Origin: Levilactobacillus tangyuanensis
GTDB lineage: Bacteria; Bacillota; Bacilli; Lactobacillales; Lactobacillaceae
DNA: 64,000 nt
Reading direction: 5' to 3'
NCBI RefSeq assembly: GCF_003946545.1
Contig: NZ_RHOA01000003.1
Coordinates: forward strand, 124,001-188,000
The stretch's first letter is position 1; every line of letters begins with the position of its first letter. The notes beneath the pieces were generated by a model that saw only the letters and a program-made list of their open reading frames with translations, searched no databases and was not told the DNA's origin. A program made the position numbers and the translations under genes. Shown here piece after piece: positions 37,645 to 46,749 of the stretch.

Positions 37645-37748
37645 AACTCACTAAGAAATGGCGGGGGTCGCAACCGGTTGCCATCGATTAGTGTTACCCT
37701 AATTCACGCGACATAATTTTTATTTTAAAGTGAGGTCAGTTTTTAAAT

Positions 37749-38624
37749 ATGGAAAACATGCGGCAACTGATGCAACGCCACGTTTATACAACCAAGTTTT
37801 CCGTGGCCTTTTTCTACGGCGTACTGGTCTCGTTGGCGGTTAACTACTTCTGGACGCCGGGTCATATCTATTCATCCGGGGTTACCGGACTCGCTCAATT
37901 GGTTAACACCTTGACCATGAACGCCGGTATTTGGCATATCAGTACGGGGCTGGGTCTGTTCCTGATTAATATTCCCATGTTCGTGTTGGCTTGGAAGCAG
38001 GTTGGGAAGACCTTTACCTTCTTTACCTTCATTTGTGTTGTCTTCGCGTCGGTTATGATTCGCCTGATTCAGCCGATTCATTTGACGAATGACCCGATTA
38101 TCTGTGCGATTTTCGGCGGGGCAATCAATGGGTTTGGTGTCGGTTTTGCCCTGAAGAATGGGATCTCTACCGGTGGACTGGATATCATCGGGATTGTGGT
38201 TCGTCGTAAGACGGGTCATAGTATCGGTAGCGTCAACATGGCCTTTAACAGTTTAATTGTTTTGAGTGCCGGGTTTGTTTATGGTTGGCCCTATGCGCTG
38301 TATTCGGCATTAGGGCTGTATGTGAGTGCCCGGGTGATCGACATGACCTTTACACGGCAGCAGCAATTGCAGGTGATGATCATCACGGACCGACCAAAAA
38401 CGGTAATCGATTGCATTCAGAATCACTTGCAACGGGGAATTACGATTGTCCATGATGTCGAAGGGGCCTATCATCATGACGAGAAGACCATTCTCTTCAC
38501 GATTATTACCCGTTATGAAATGGATGGCTTGGAAACAGCCATGGCGGAGGGTGACCCGGACGCATTCGTCAGTATCTCGCCGACGATTAAGGTCTTGGGG
38601 CACTTCACCGAATCCAAGTGGTGA
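37749..38624 (+). CDS. YitT family membrane protein
   Basis: A 291-residue protein with five or six membrane segments in the N-terminal two thirds (YitT/DUF161: SGVTGLAQLVNTL, GGAINGFGVGFALKNGISTGGLDII) and a soluble C-terminal DUF2179 domain (QVMIITDRPKTVIDCIQNHL). Function of the family is unsettled; it is a presumed transporter. The ribosome binding site is weak; an ATG at 37758 is an alternative start. Confidence 0.9.
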   Translation: MENMRQLMQRHVYTTKFSVAFFYGVLVSLAVNYFWTPGHIYSSGVTGLAQLVNTLTMNAGIWHISTGLGLFLINIPMFVLAWKQVGKTFTFFTFICVVFASVMIRLIQPIHLTNDPIICAIFGGAINGFGVGFALKNGISTGGLDIIGIVVRRKTGHSIGSVNMAFNSLIVLSAGFVYGWPYALYSALGLYVSARVIDMTFTRQQQLQVMIITDRPKTVIDCIQNHLQRGITIVHDVEGAYHHDEKTILFTIITRYEMDGLETAMAEGDPDAFVSISPTIKVLGHFTESKW

Positions 38625-38658
38625 CGTTGCCAATCCGTTGAATTTAACGAAGAAACAG

Positions 38659-38686
38659 GGGCTGTGACGACCGTCGCAGCCCTTTT
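38659..38686 (+). terminator. Intrinsic terminator after the YitT gene
   Basis: GGGCTG-T-GACG / CGTC-G-CAGCCC stem followed by four Ts. Confidence 0.75.
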
Positions 38687-38792
38687 GTAAGCCAACCGTG
38701 GCTTTTTCGTGGGCTAACTTTCGGGTGGTTTGGCGGGTCAAGGGTGTGAATGTTAAAGCTTCTTAAAATTCGCTAGGATTGGGTTCGAGATG

Positions 38793-38801
38793 TGGTATAA
38801 T
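38793..38801 (+). promoter_or_regulatory. Extended -10 promoter of the teichoic acid gene cluster
   Basis: TG-G-TATAAT (TG at 38793-38794, TATAAT at 38796-38801). No good -35 is seen at 17 bases, consistent with an extended -10 promoter. Confidence 0.6.
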
Positions 38802-38846
38802 TCTCGGTGTTATGGGTAGCGAAAATAAGTGATATTGGTGATTGAC

Positions 38847-39995
38847 GTGAAAGAGATTTATTTATGGTTAGTACGACTGATGTCGCTCATGAGCAGTTGG
38901 CACCGAAAAAGTCAGGTGGTGTATCTGATGAGCTTCGGTGATAACGTGCCCTTTATAGAGGCGTTAGTGGCGGCATTGCCGGCGGGAACCAAAGTAACGG
39001 TGTTCTACCGACCACAGCAACAAGCGGCTGCAGAGCGGTTGGCACAGCAGGGCATCGAGACCGTGATTTTTCGGGATGATCTAACCTTTGTGTTCAAAGG
39101 GATTCCCCGGATTATGCGGGCCCGATTGGTCTTCTGTGACAACTACTATGCCTTCTTGGGTGGTCTAAGACATCCTAAGCAGATGCGGATTGTTCAAGTC
39201 TGGCATGCGGTCGGCGCGATCAAACGGTTCGGCTGGGATGACCCAACGACCGTTGACCGTTCCGCCAGTGATAAACGGCGATTTCAGGCGGTTTATGACC
39301 ATTTCGATGAAGTGGTGGTGGCTTCCCCAGCGATGGGTCAGGTCTTCACCACGAGTTATCACCTCAGTTCCGATCGGATGCAAGTTCTCGGGTATCCGCG
39401 TTCGGACCGGCTGTTCGACCCCCAGTGGTTGACGGCTACTCGTGAGCGGGTTTATCGTGAGGCACCAGCATTGGCTGGTCACCGGGTCATCGTGTACGCG
39501 CCGACCTATCGGGAAGGCGTGACCTTTGCACCACCGGCAGGGTTAGCGGCTGCCCTGACCAGTGATCCAGACGCACGGGTCGTGGTGAAGCTTCATCCAG
39601 CATTAGCAGCTCAGTCACCGCATTTGCAGCAGGCATTAGGTGATCAACTTGTGACGGCAAAGGGCCTTAGCACAACGGAGTTACTGACAGTAGCGGAGAC
39701 GCTCATCACAGATTATTCGTCGGTAGCCTTTGATTACAGTTTGTTGCCAAATGCGCACAGCTTGCTATTTTACTTATTTGATTTGTCGACCTATGAACTG
39801 GGACCAGGCGTCCAGCCAGATCTGTTTGACTGGTTGCCGAGTCCAGCCTTGACCGACAATGAGCAATTAACCACCGCCATCCAGCAGGATGCGGCGGTCG
39901 ACTTTACCCAATTCAATTCTCATTGGAATAGGGCCAACGACGGGGAGGCCACGCAACGCGTGGTGGCTCGATATGTTGCGTTACTAGCCAATTAA
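38847..39995 (+). CDS. CDP-glycerol glycerophosphotransferase (TagB/TarB-like)
   Basis: A teichoic-acid-type glycerophosphotransferase. The family's C-terminal nucleotide-binding half is visible with WHAVGAIKRFG, VLGYPRSDRLF, APTYREG, VVKLHP and TDYSSVAFDYSLL. I place the start at GTG 38847 (VKEIYLWLVRL), which has GGTGAT four bases upstream; GTG 38829 is an alternative adding six residues. It catalyses addition of glycerol phosphate from CDP-glycerol during wall or lipid-linked teichoic acid synthesis. It leads a three-gene cluster with a TagG-like permease and a second transferase. Confidence 0.87.
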   Translation: MKEIYLWLVRLMSLMSSWHRKSQVVYLMSFGDNVPFIEALVAALPAGTKVTVFYRPQQQAAAERLAQQGIETVIFRDDLTFVFKGIPRIMRARLVFCDNYYAFLGGLRHPKQMRIVQVWHAVGAIKRFGWDDPTTVDRSASDKRRFQAVYDHFDEVVVASPAMGQVFTTSYHLSSDRMQVLGYPRSDRLFDPQWLTATRERVYREAPALAGHRVIVYAPTYREGVTFAPPAGLAAALTSDPDARVVVKLHPALAAQSPHLQQALGDQLVTAKGLSTTELLTVAETLITDYSSVAFDYSLLPNAHSLLFYLFDLSTYELGPGVQPDLFDWLPSPALTDNEQLTTAIQQDAAVDFTQFNSHWNRANDGEATQRVVARYVALLAN

Positions 39996-40013
39996 TTAAA
40001 GGAGTGCAGTGCC

Positions 40014-40823
40014 TTGAAAGAGGTCATAACCTTAATAAAAGAACAGGTCTCCAGCGTGGGGATTATTTTACGGATTTCGCGGTATGAGGATCAAGCGAGC
40101 TACCAAAGTCACTACTTAGGTTTAATGTGGGAATACTTATATCCGTTGATTCAGATTGCGATCTACTGGTTGGTCTTCGGTGTCGGGTTGAAGCATGGTA
40201 AGCCATTGCAAGGGATCGGTTACCTTCCTTGGATGGTTATCGGGATTTCACCTTGGTTCTTTATGAACCGGGCCACGTTGGATGCGTCAAAGAGTATCTT
40301 CCAACGGGTTAACATGGTTGCCAAGATGAAATTTCCAATTTCAGCCTTACCAACCATCAAGGTGGTTAGTAATCTGAGCTCCTTCTGGACGATGATGGTC
40401 TTCTCCATCTTTATCGGTCTGTTGAATGGGGTTTATCCAAAGGTTTCTTGGTTCCAATGGATTTACTACTTCTTCGCTATGATCTGTTTACTCGTGGCCT
40501 TAGGGGTCTTAAATTCCTGTATCAGTGTGCTGGTCCGCGACTATCACATCCTGCTTCAATCGTTGATGCGGATGTTATTTTACATGTCCGGTGTGTTGTT
40601 TAACTTCGTCACGACTTCCTTCCCAGCACCATTTGTTCACTTGCTGGAATTGAACCCGTATTACTACATTGTTTCCGGGTTCCGGGAATCCTTTATCGGA
40701 ACCGGTTGGTTCTGGCAACGGCCAGTAATGACGCTTGAATTTTGGTCATTCGTCTTCATCGTGCTGTTAGTCGGTTCTCACCTGCACTTCAAGTTCCGTT
40801 CACGTTTCGTTGATTTAATCTAA
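40014..40823 (+). CDS. TagG/TarG-type ABC transporter permease (teichoic acid export)
   Basis: A 269-residue ABC-2 membrane component with six membrane segments and the family features YQSHYLGLMWEYLYPL near the N-terminus and LNPYYYIVSGFRESF near the C-terminus. TagG pairs with the ATPase TagH to flip lipid-linked wall teichoic acid outward. The start is TTG at 40014, eight bases after AAAGGAG. No ATP-binding partner is encoded next to it or anywhere in this window. Confidence 0.88.
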   Translation: MKEVITLIKEQVSSVGIILRISRYEDQASYQSHYLGLMWEYLYPLIQIAIYWLVFGVGLKHGKPLQGIGYLPWMVIGISPWFFMNRATLDASKSIFQRVNMVAKMKFPISALPTIKVVSNLSSFWTMMVFSIFIGLLNGVYPKVSWFQWIYYFFAMICLLVALGVLNSCISVLVRDYHILLQSLMRMLFYMSGVLFNFVTTSFPAPFVHLLELNPYYYIVSGFRESFIGTGWFWQRPVMTLEFWSFVFIVLLVGSHLHFKFRSRFVDLI

Positions 40824-40843
40824 TTGAAAGGAGCAACTGCCAC

Positions 40844-42073
40844 ATGACTAATGGTGTTCAAAAACTCATCCAGTCATTAAAATTAGTTGCTCGTTATGGG
40901 CTCATCGTGATGAACGATGGGCTTATTTGTTTACCTATAAAACGACGACTAATTATCTTTGAAAGCTTCAACGGCAAGGATGTCAATGACAATCCGGCCG
41001 CGATTTACCGAAAGCTTGTAGCCGAACATCCAGAATACCGGGAAACAGCGTACTTCAGCGTGAAGCCTCGAGAGTATCAGCAACTCCACCAACAGTATCC
41101 GGATATTCAGTTGGTCAAGCGCTTCACGCCACATTGGGTCACCCTAATGGCCCGAGCCGAGTTCTGGGTCTTGAACTCGCGCTTGCCCAATTGGTGGCAT
41201 AAGAATCGGCGAACCAAGACCATTCAGACCTGGCATGGGACACCATTAAAGAAATTGGGAACTGATATCGACCGCGTGGCGATTCCGGGAACATCTACGC
41301 AAGCCTATCATGCCGAGTTTGTTAAGGCGGCCCATCAGTGGGACTATCTGATTGCCCCTAATCAATACTCACAGGATATTTTCAAGCGGGCCTTTGGGTT
41401 TAATGGCAAGTTCTTATCGATTGGTTATCCTCGGAATGATGTCCTATATCGGGACAACCAGCCCGCTAAGATTCAACAGTTAAAACAAACATTAGTGGGG
41501 AATACACCGGGCCCAGTCATCACCTATGCGCCAACGTGGCGGGACGACATGGCCGTGCGGCCGGGGGTCTATAAGTTTGACTTGCCCTTTGATCTGGCGA
41601 CCTTTTTTGAACACGTTCCGGTGGGAACGCATCTGATTATCCGGCCACACTATCTGGTTAAGGATGCGGTCAACATCAAGGGGTTTGAGGATCGGGTTTC
41701 GGTGCTCGCGGATGCGGATATCGCCGAGCTCTATCTCATCACAGACCTCCTGGTGACGGACTATTCTTCCGTGATGTTTGATTTCGCTAATCTACAAAGG
41801 CCCGAATTGTTCTTTGCCTATGATCTGGAACACTATCGTGATCAACTTCGCGGCTTCTACTTTGATTACCAGAGTGAGCTGCCAGGACCACTGGTAACGA
41901 CTGCAACGGCCTTTTATCAACAATTGGATGAATGGACCAAGCAGGGGGGCTTTCCAGCATACGCGGCCAAACAGGCGGCCTTTCAGCATGAGTTCTGTGA
42001 TTGGGAGGATGGCACGGCTAGTGATCGGGTTGTCCGTATAATGGTTCAAGGAAAGGATGACCAGAATGTCTGA
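40844..42073 (+). CDS. CDP-glycerol:polyglycerophosphate glycerophosphotransferase (TagF/TarF-like)
   Basis: A 409-residue CDP-glycerol glycerophosphotransferase. Visible are the catalytic-region motif [12 protein letters not shown] (around 127), [37 protein letters not shown] and [12 protein letters not shown]. It probably primes or extends the poly(glycerol phosphate) chain; primase and polymerase roles cannot be separated by eye. The start ATG follows AAAGGAG. Its stop overlaps the nfo start by eight bases. Confidence 0.88.
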   Translation: MTNGVQKLIQSLKLVARYGLIVMNDGLICLPIKRRLIIFESFNGKDVNDNPAAIYRKLVAEHPEYRETAYFSVKPREYQQLHQQYPDIQLVKRFTPHWVTLMARAEFWVLNSRLPNWWHKNRRTKTIQTWHGTPLKKLGTDIDRVAIPGTSTQAYHAEFVKAAHQWDYLIAPNQYSQDIFKRAFGFNGKFLSIGYPRNDVLYRDNQPAKIQQLKQTLVGNTPGPVITYAPTWRDDMAVRPGVYKFDLPFDLATFFEHVPVGTHLIIRPHYLVKDAVNIKGFEDRVSVLADADIAELYLITDLLVTDYSSVMFDFANLQRPELFFAYDLEHYRDQLRGFYFDYQSELPGPLVTTATAFYQQLDEWTKQGGFPAYAAKQAAFQHEFCDWEDGTASDRVVRIMVQGKDDQNV

Positions 42074-42995
42074 ATTTTTAATCGGGTCACACGTTAGCAT
42101 GAAGGGTAAAGACATGTTGCTAGGGTCCGCACGGGAGGCGGCCAGCTTCGATGAGAATGTGTTCATGGTCTATACGGGCGCGCCGCAAAACACGCGGCGG
42201 AAACCGATTGATGAGTTGAACATTCCAGCTGGCCAGGCCTTTATGCGGGAGCACGATCAGCCGGCCGTTGTCGTGCATGCCCCGTACGTCGTCAACTTGG
42301 GTAATACAACTAAGCCACAAAACTATGCCTTTGCCGTTGAGTTCTTAACGGCCGAAGTCCAACGGGCGGCTGCCTTAGGGGCCACGCAGATTGTCCTGCA
42401 TCCCGGTGCTCATGTGGGGGCGGGTGCCCCGGCGGCCATTACCCAGATTGCCCAGGGCCTGGATGAAATCTTTGCTGCGGCCCAGGAACCCGTTCAGATT
42501 GCCTTGGAAGCGATGGCCGGCAAGGGAACCGAGGTCGGTCGTACCTTCGAAGAATTGGCGGCCATTATGGCGGCAACCAGTGCCAATGACCGGTTATCGG
42601 TCTGTTTCGATACCTGTCATACTAGTGACGCTGGCTACGATATTGCCACTGATTTTGATGGCGTCTTGAATGAATTTGACCATGTGATTGGGATCGATCG
42701 GCTTAAGGTCATTCATTTGAATGATTCGAAGAATCCCCAGGGTAGCCATAAGGATCGGCATACGAACATTGGGTTAGGTACCTTGGGTTTTGACGTGCTG
42801 AATAGCATCGCGCATCATCCCCAATTAACCGCCGTGCCAAAAATCATGGAAACCCCTTTAATTGGTCCCGATCGTAAACATGGGTTGAATCCCCACGGGT
42901 ACGAAGTGGCCATGCTTAAGCATCAACAATTCAATCCGGACCTGGAAGCCGATGTCTTGGCTGAAAAGCCGGTTGACGAATTTCTAACCCGTTAG
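42066..42995 (+). CDS. nfo: Deoxyribonuclease IV (AP endonuclease)
   Basis: Endonuclease IV cuts 5' of abasic sites in base excision repair and uses three zinc ions. The 309-residue protein begins [20 protein letters not shown]. Metal-binding motifs are visible: [46 protein letters not shown] and [22 protein letters not shown]. The start is ATG 42066 with GGAAAGGAT upstream, inside the end of the preceding gene, so the two are probably translationally coupled. Confidence 0.96.
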   Translation: MSEFLIGSHVSMKGKDMLLGSAREAASFDENVFMVYTGAPQNTRRKPIDELNIPAGQAFMREHDQPAVVVHAPYVVNLGNTTKPQNYAFAVEFLTAEVQRAAALGATQIVLHPGAHVGAGAPAAITQIAQGLDEIFAAAQEPVQIALEAMAGKGTEVGRTFEELAAIMAATSANDRLSVCFDTCHTSDAGYDIATDFDGVLNEFDHVIGIDRLKVIHLNDSKNPQGSHKDRHTNIGLGTLGFDVLNSIAHHPQLTAVPKIMETPLIGPDRKHGLNPHGYEVAMLKHQQFNPDLEADVLAEKPVDEFLTR

Positions 42996-43036
42996 TTCAT
43001 GCGGGTCGCCGGGTAACGAAGCATGAGGCGATCAAA

Positions 43037-43069
43037 AAAACAGGTCGTGACAAGGTCACGACCTGTTTT
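43037..43069. terminator. Bidirectional terminator nfo / ppsR
   Basis: Stem AACAGGTCGTGAC / GTCACGACCTGTT with a three-base loop and A/T runs on both sides. Confidence 0.88.
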
Positions 43070-43088
43070 GTCTATTCAAACGATTTAG

Positions 43089-43916
43089 TTAGTCGGCGAG
43101 TGGGTGGGGAATGAGGTCGAAGTCGAGACTCTCCATGATGAGGGTCGCCGTTTCTTCAATAGACTTATTGGCCACATCGATGACGAGGCAGCCGATCTTC
43201 TTATAGATGCGTTGCGCATAGGCCAATTCTTCCTTGATCTTATCCGTATCGGAATAGGCGCTATTGGCAGGTAGGCCATAAGACAACATCCGCGCTTGCC
43301 GAATTTTACGCAAGGTTGCCGGTTGATTGGTTAGGCCGAAGATCCGCTTGGGGTCGACCCGCCATAATTCCTCTGGAATCTGGGTCTTAGGCGATAATGG
43401 CAAGTTGGCCACCCGAAGGTTACGGTTTGCTAGGAACAGAGACAAGGGCGTCTTTGAGGTGCGTGAGACGCCAAGGACCACGATGTCTGCCTTCAACAGG
43501 CCGGCAGGATCCTTACCATCGTCGTAGGTGACGGCGAATTCCATCGCGGCAATCCGGTCGAAGTAGGTATCGGTCAGGTTGTGCACGAGACCAGGGACCC
43601 CCTCTGGCTGAAGCTGAGTGGCATCCTGGAGAACCTTCATGGCCGGTTGAATACAGTCAAACTGTTGCAGCTGGTTATTGGCCGCAAAGTCCCGGACCCG
43701 TTGGCTGAGTTTTCCATTCACGAGGGTGTGAAAAATCATGGCATGTTGTTTGTTTGCCAAATTTAGGATGCCCTCAAGAATCGAGTTGGTTTGAATAAAA
43801 GGGAATCGTTGGTAACTTGCTTCGATGGCTGGAAATTGCGAAACGGCCGTTTGCGCCACGGTCAGGGCGGTTTCACCGGATGAATCAGAGATGATAAAGA
43901 TTGTAATAGGTGACAT
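43089..43916 (-). CDS. Pyruvate, phosphate dikinase regulatory protein family (DUF299)
   Basis: A 275-residue member of the bifunctional kinase/pyrophosphorylase family that switches PEP synthase or pyruvate phosphate dikinase on and off through phosphorylation of a threonine. Features are the N-terminal FIISDSSGETALTVAQTAVSQF and the P-loop-like LGVSRTSKTPLS near residue 150. The target enzyme is not in this window, so its role here is unconfirmed. Confidence 0.93.
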   Translation of the reverse strand: MSPITIFIISDSSGETALTVAQTAVSQFPAIEASYQRFPFIQTNSILEGILNLANKQHAMIFHTLVNGKLSQRVRDFAANNQLQQFDCIQPAMKVLQDATQLQPEGVPGLVHNLTDTYFDRIAAMEFAVTYDDGKDPAGLLKADIVVLGVSRTSKTPLSLFLANRNLRVANLPLSPKTQIPEELWRVDPKRIFGLTNQPATLRKIRQARMLSYGLPANSAYSDTDKIKEELAYAQRIYKKIGCLVIDVANKSIEETATLIMESLDFDLIPHPLAD

Positions 43917-43993
43917 AATGGCAGACTCCTCTGGTGTTTTCCCTTAGTTTACCGCCCGGGAGCAGAAGGTTCAAATTTTATTTGCTGGCATTA

Positions 43994-44022
43994 TTGACGT
44001 GGTTTCTGTGTTTATGTATAAT
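43994..44022 (+). promoter_or_regulatory. rpsU promoter
   Basis: TTGACG at 43994-43999, 17 bases, consensus TATAAT at 44017-44022. Confidence 0.85.
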
Positions 44023-44037
44023 AGTTAGGAACCGTTG

Positions 44038-44063
44038 CACTGGTGGTGTTTAGCCAACCAGTG
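44038..44063 (+). promoter_or_regulatory. Hairpin in the rpsU leader
   Basis: Stem CACTGGT-GG / CC-A-ACCAGTG with a seven-base loop, starting about eight bases after the probable transcription start and ending 34 bases before the rpsU ATG. It may be a binding site for S21 or a 5' stabiliser; inference from position only. Confidence 0.4.
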
Positions 44064-44096
44064 TTATTATTTGTGCTCGGAGGGAGGGAATTTTAT

Positions 44097-44285
44097 ATGG
44101 CAAAGACAGTCGTTCGCAAAAACGAGTCTTTTGACGACGCTCTTCGGCGCTTCAAACGTACGGTTTCCCGTAGCGGTACTTTACAAGAATACCGTAAGCG
44201 TGAATTTTACGAAAAACCAAGTGTGAAGAAAAAGTTAAAATCAGAAGCTGCGCGTAAGCGTAAGGCCAAGAAGAAGCGTTTCTAA
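44097..44285 (+). CDS. rpsU: 30S ribosomal protein S21
   Basis: A 62-residue very basic protein ([20 protein letters not shown] to RKAKKKRF) of the 30S platform near the anti-Shine-Dalgarno end of 16S rRNA. The ATG at 44097 follows GGAGGGAGGG. Upstream in-frame starts (44043) would read through the leader hairpin and are rejected. A strong terminator follows, so it is monocistronic here; the more common partner yqeY lies about 1.25 kb away beyond a minus-strand gene. Confidence 0.97.
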   Translation: MAKTVVRKNESFDDALRRFKRTVSRSGTLQEYRKREFYEKPSVKKKLKSEAARKRKAKKKRF

Positions 44286-44305
44286 GCTCTTTTTGCAATT
44301 CTAAT

Positions 44306-44339
44306 AAAAGCCGCAGGACAATTTGTCCTGCGGCTTTTT
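44306..44339. terminator. Bidirectional terminator rpsU / alcohol dehydrogenase
   Basis: A 15-bp perfect stem AAAAGCCGCAGGACA / TGTCCTGCGGCTTTT with a three-base loop. Confidence 0.92.
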
Positions 44340-44340
44340 G

Positions 44341-45369
44341 TTAATCATTTGTGATGATAACCTTGCCAATCATGCGGTTGGATTCAACCAGGGCATGGGC
44401 GGCTCTTAGGTTGGCCGCGTTGATCGGTGACAGGGTTTTATTCAGGGTGGACTTGAGCTTGCCGGCATCCAGTAGTTCTTGGATGCGGGTCAAAATGACA
44501 TGTTGACTCGTCATGTCTGGGGTTTCATAGAGAGATTTGGTATACATCCATTCCCAGGCAAAGGTCGCGCGCTTTTGTTTTAGGGCGCGCAAATCAATTG
44601 GGGTGTCGCTTCCCGTGATCGAAACAATATGACCGCTGGGCTTGATGAGGGCCACAATCTCCGCCCAGTGTTGGTTAAGGTTACTGAGCTCGACGATATA
44701 GTCGACCGTTTGAAAACCGAGGTCGTGAACCTGGGCGACAACGTCCTCACGATGGTTTACCACGTAATCGGCACCGTGATTCTGAGTCCAGGCAGTAGTC
44801 TCGGGCCGAGAGGCGGTGGCGATCACGGTTAATCCGGCTAGGTGAGCCAGTTGGGTGGCCATTGAACCAACACCACCGGCGCCATTGATGATTAGGACGG
44901 TGTGTCCGGCATTTTCCTTTGGTGAATCGAAATTAATCTGTAGTTGTTCGAATAACGCCTCCCACGCCGTTAACGAGGTCAGTGGCACGGCGGCAATTTC
45001 CGCCGGCGTGAGTGTCTTTGGGGCCGGGCCAACAATTCGCTCATCCACCAAATGGTATTCACTGTCCGTTCCAGGCCGGATGAACGATCCAGCGTAAAAG
45101 ACCCGGTCGCCTGGCTTAAAGAGGCTGACGGCGTCGCCAACGGCCGTCACGGTCCCATAGGCATCCCAGCCGATGACCTTAGGTCGGTCGAGCCGTTCGG
45201 TGGTTCCGCGTCGAACCCCGGTATCGACCGGATTGACCGAGGTGGCGTGAATCTTCACCAAGAGGTCGTGACCCTTGGGGACTGGACGGGGTTCGAAGAA
45301 CTCGAAAAGACTCTGTTCATTTTCAATTGGTTGGTTGTGAGTGAAGCCAATGGCACGCATGTCTGGCAT
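44341..45369 (-). CDS. Zinc-type alcohol dehydrogenase-like / quinone oxidoreductase family protein
   Basis: A 342-residue MDR-superfamily NAD(P)H-dependent oxidoreductase. The start is ATG at 45369 (MPDMRAIGFTHNQ) with GAAAGGAAG upstream. Visible are HATSVNPVDTGVRRG, VIGWDAYGTVTAVG, the nucleotide-binding GGAGGVGSMATQLA and RTIL-free C-terminal catalytic ending NRMIGKVII. Zinc-ligand cysteines are absent, so it probably reduces alkenals or quinones. The gene sits between rpsU and yqeY and splits this commonly linked pair. Confidence 0.9.
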   Translation of the reverse strand: MPDMRAIGFTHNQPIENEQSLFEFFEPRPVPKGHDLLVKIHATSVNPVDTGVRRGTTERLDRPKVIGWDAYGTVTAVGDAVSLFKPGDRVFYAGSFIRPGTDSEYHLVDERIVGPAPKTLTPAEIAAVPLTSLTAWEALFEQLQINFDSPKENAGHTVLIINGAGGVGSMATQLAHLAGLTVIATASRPETTAWTQNHGADYVVNHREDVVAQVHDLGFQTVDYIVELSNLNQHWAEIVALIKPSGHIVSITGSDTPIDLRALKQKRATFAWEWMYTKSLYETPDMTSQHVILTRIQELLDAGKLKSTLNKTLSPINAANLRAAHALVESNRMIGKVIITND

Positions 45370-45472
45370 GACAAAACTTCCTTTCTGATAGCTTAAGCGT
45401 AACTGAACCACGAGTAGAAAGCTACCATTATTATTGATTTCTTTTGGTGGGACTAACGGGCGAATTTATTAA

Positions 45473-45510
45473 CTGACGGCGTTAACAATAAGGTGTAAAC
45501 TAGACCTTAT
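45473..45510 (+). promoter_or_regulatory. yqeY promoter with overlapping inverted repeat
   Basis: CTGACG (45473-45478), 17 bases, TAAACT (45496-45501). The inverted repeat ATAAGGT-N9-ACCTTAT (45488-45510) straddles the -10 box and could be an operator. Confidence 0.5.
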
Positions 45511-45534
45511 CAACGAAATTTAGGAGGAACTGAC

Positions 45535-45981
45535 ATGAGTTTAGAAAACCAACTCAACACGGATTTAAAGACGGCCATGAAGGCCCACGACAAATTATCT
45601 CTGAATGTGATTCGGATGATGAAAGCGGCCTTAACCAACGAACGCGTTAAGCAGGGCCACGAGTTAACGGCGGATGAAGAGTTAGCGGTTGTCTCACGTG
45701 AAATGAAACAACGTAAGGAATCCTTAGCCGAATTCAAGAAGGGTAACCGGGATGACCTGGTTGCCGGTGTTGAAGCGGAAATCGAAATTGTGAAGAAGTA
45801 CGCTCCTAAGCAATTGGATGCCGATGAGGTGACAAAGATCGTTGCCGACAGCATCGCCAAGGTTTCGGCTAGCGGCATGGGTGACTTTGGTAAGGTCATG
45901 GGTGTCGTGATGCCACAAGTTAAGGGCAAGGCCGACGGTGCGTTGGTCAACCAAACGGTAAAGGCCCAACTGAACAAGTAA
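45535..45981 (+). CDS. yqeY: GatB/YqeY domain-containing protein
   Basis: A 148-residue helical protein related to the C-terminal tRNA-binding domain of amidotransferase subunit GatB (MSLENQLNTDLKTAMKAHDK, LNVIRMMKAALTNERV, VKKYAPKQLDADEV, GDFGKVMGVVMPQVKGKADG). Its precise role is unknown. AGGAGG precedes the start. Confidence 0.93.
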   Translation: MSLENQLNTDLKTAMKAHDKLSLNVIRMMKAALTNERVKQGHELTADEELAVVSREMKQRKESLAEFKKGNRDDLVAGVEAEIEIVKKYAPKQLDADEVTKIVADSIAKVSASGMGDFGKVMGVVMPQVKGKADGALVNQTVKAQLNK

Positions 45982-45994
45982 TGACGCAAGAGAG

Positions 45995-46161
45995 TGGGAC
46001 AGAAGGCGGTTAGTCAATGAGCATTAACGTCGATAGACGAATAATCCCGGTTTTGGATTTTTTGTCTATCGGGGTTAAGCGGAGTTGACTGCCTTTTGTC
46101 GCACGTTTCCGCAATATACGTTCGGAGCGCACGAAGGGTCTGAGACTTTTGTCCCAGACCC
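45995..46161 (+). repeat. Structured intergenic element ending in a terminator
   Basis: Non-coding stretch between yqeY and the acetyltransferase gene. It contains an 8-bp perfect stem CGATAGAC / GTCTATCG (46031-46071). An enclosing imperfect stem pairs GACAGAAGGC..AGTCAA with TTGACTGCCTTTTGTC (45999-46100). A terminator GGGTCTG-A-GAC / GTC-C-CAGACCC with TTTT lies at 46136-46165. The first arm GGGACAGAAG can alternatively pair with CTTTTGTCCC inside the terminator. The style resembles dispersed intergenic repeats of lactobacilli, but only one copy is in this window. Confidence 0.5.
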
Positions 46162-46196
46162 TTTTATTGGTAACGAAGAGAACGGGAGGGTCCGTA

Positions 46197-46682
46197 ATGA
46201 CCTTAACTTATGAACGGATGAGCTTGCCATTGACGCCGGCTCTGAATGACCTATTGTTGTTGGCCGATCCGAGTCAGCGGTTGGTTGATGGTTATCTAGC
46301 AACTAGTGCGATCTATGCGGCCAACGATCGTCAAGGCTTGGCTGGCGTGCTGGTTCTTCAGCGTCAATCGGATCTGGTCGTTGAGGTCAAGAATGTGGCC
46401 GTGTCACCGGCAAAGCAACGGCGGGGCTACGGCCAGGCCTTGATCCAATTTGCGCTACAGTGGGCCATTGAGCATGGGTACCGCACGGTGCGCATCGCAA
46501 CCGGGACCACGAGTTTAACGCAGTTATACCTCTATCAGAAATGTGGCTTCCGGGTCGTTGGGGTGGTGCCTGATTATTTCACCACGCATTACGGCCAGTC
46601 GATCACGGGAAATGGGTTGCCACTACGGGATCGCTTAATTTTGGAGAAAACCATCAGCTTGCCACGATTACCGATTAATTAA
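46197..46682 (+). CDS. GNAT family N-acetyltransferase
   Basis: A 161-residue acetyl-CoA-dependent transferase. The start ATG 46197 (MTLTYERMSLPLTP) follows GGGAGGG; the longer frame from 46149 would begin inside the terminator. The acetyl-CoA-binding motif VKNVAVSPAKQRRGYGQALIQFA and the later LYLYQKCGFRVVGV are clear. The substrate is unknown. Confidence 0.92.
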   Translation: MTLTYERMSLPLTPALNDLLLLADPSQRLVDGYLATSAIYAANDRQGLAGVLVLQRQSDLVVEVKNVAVSPAKQRRGYGQALIQFALQWAIEHGYRTVRIATGTTSLTQLYLYQKCGFRVVGVVPDYFTTHYGQSITGNGLPLRDRLILEKTISLPRLPIN

Positions 46683-46749
46683 GGCTGAATTGCTGGGCTA
46701 CGTGAAACTCAGTCAATTCTAATGCTGAGGGGTTTTCGCGTCGAATACT

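Noticed and set aside
38310-38741. 143-codon minus-strand frame over the YitT gene end
   Set aside because: Antisense to an intact gene and its terminator; no start signal.
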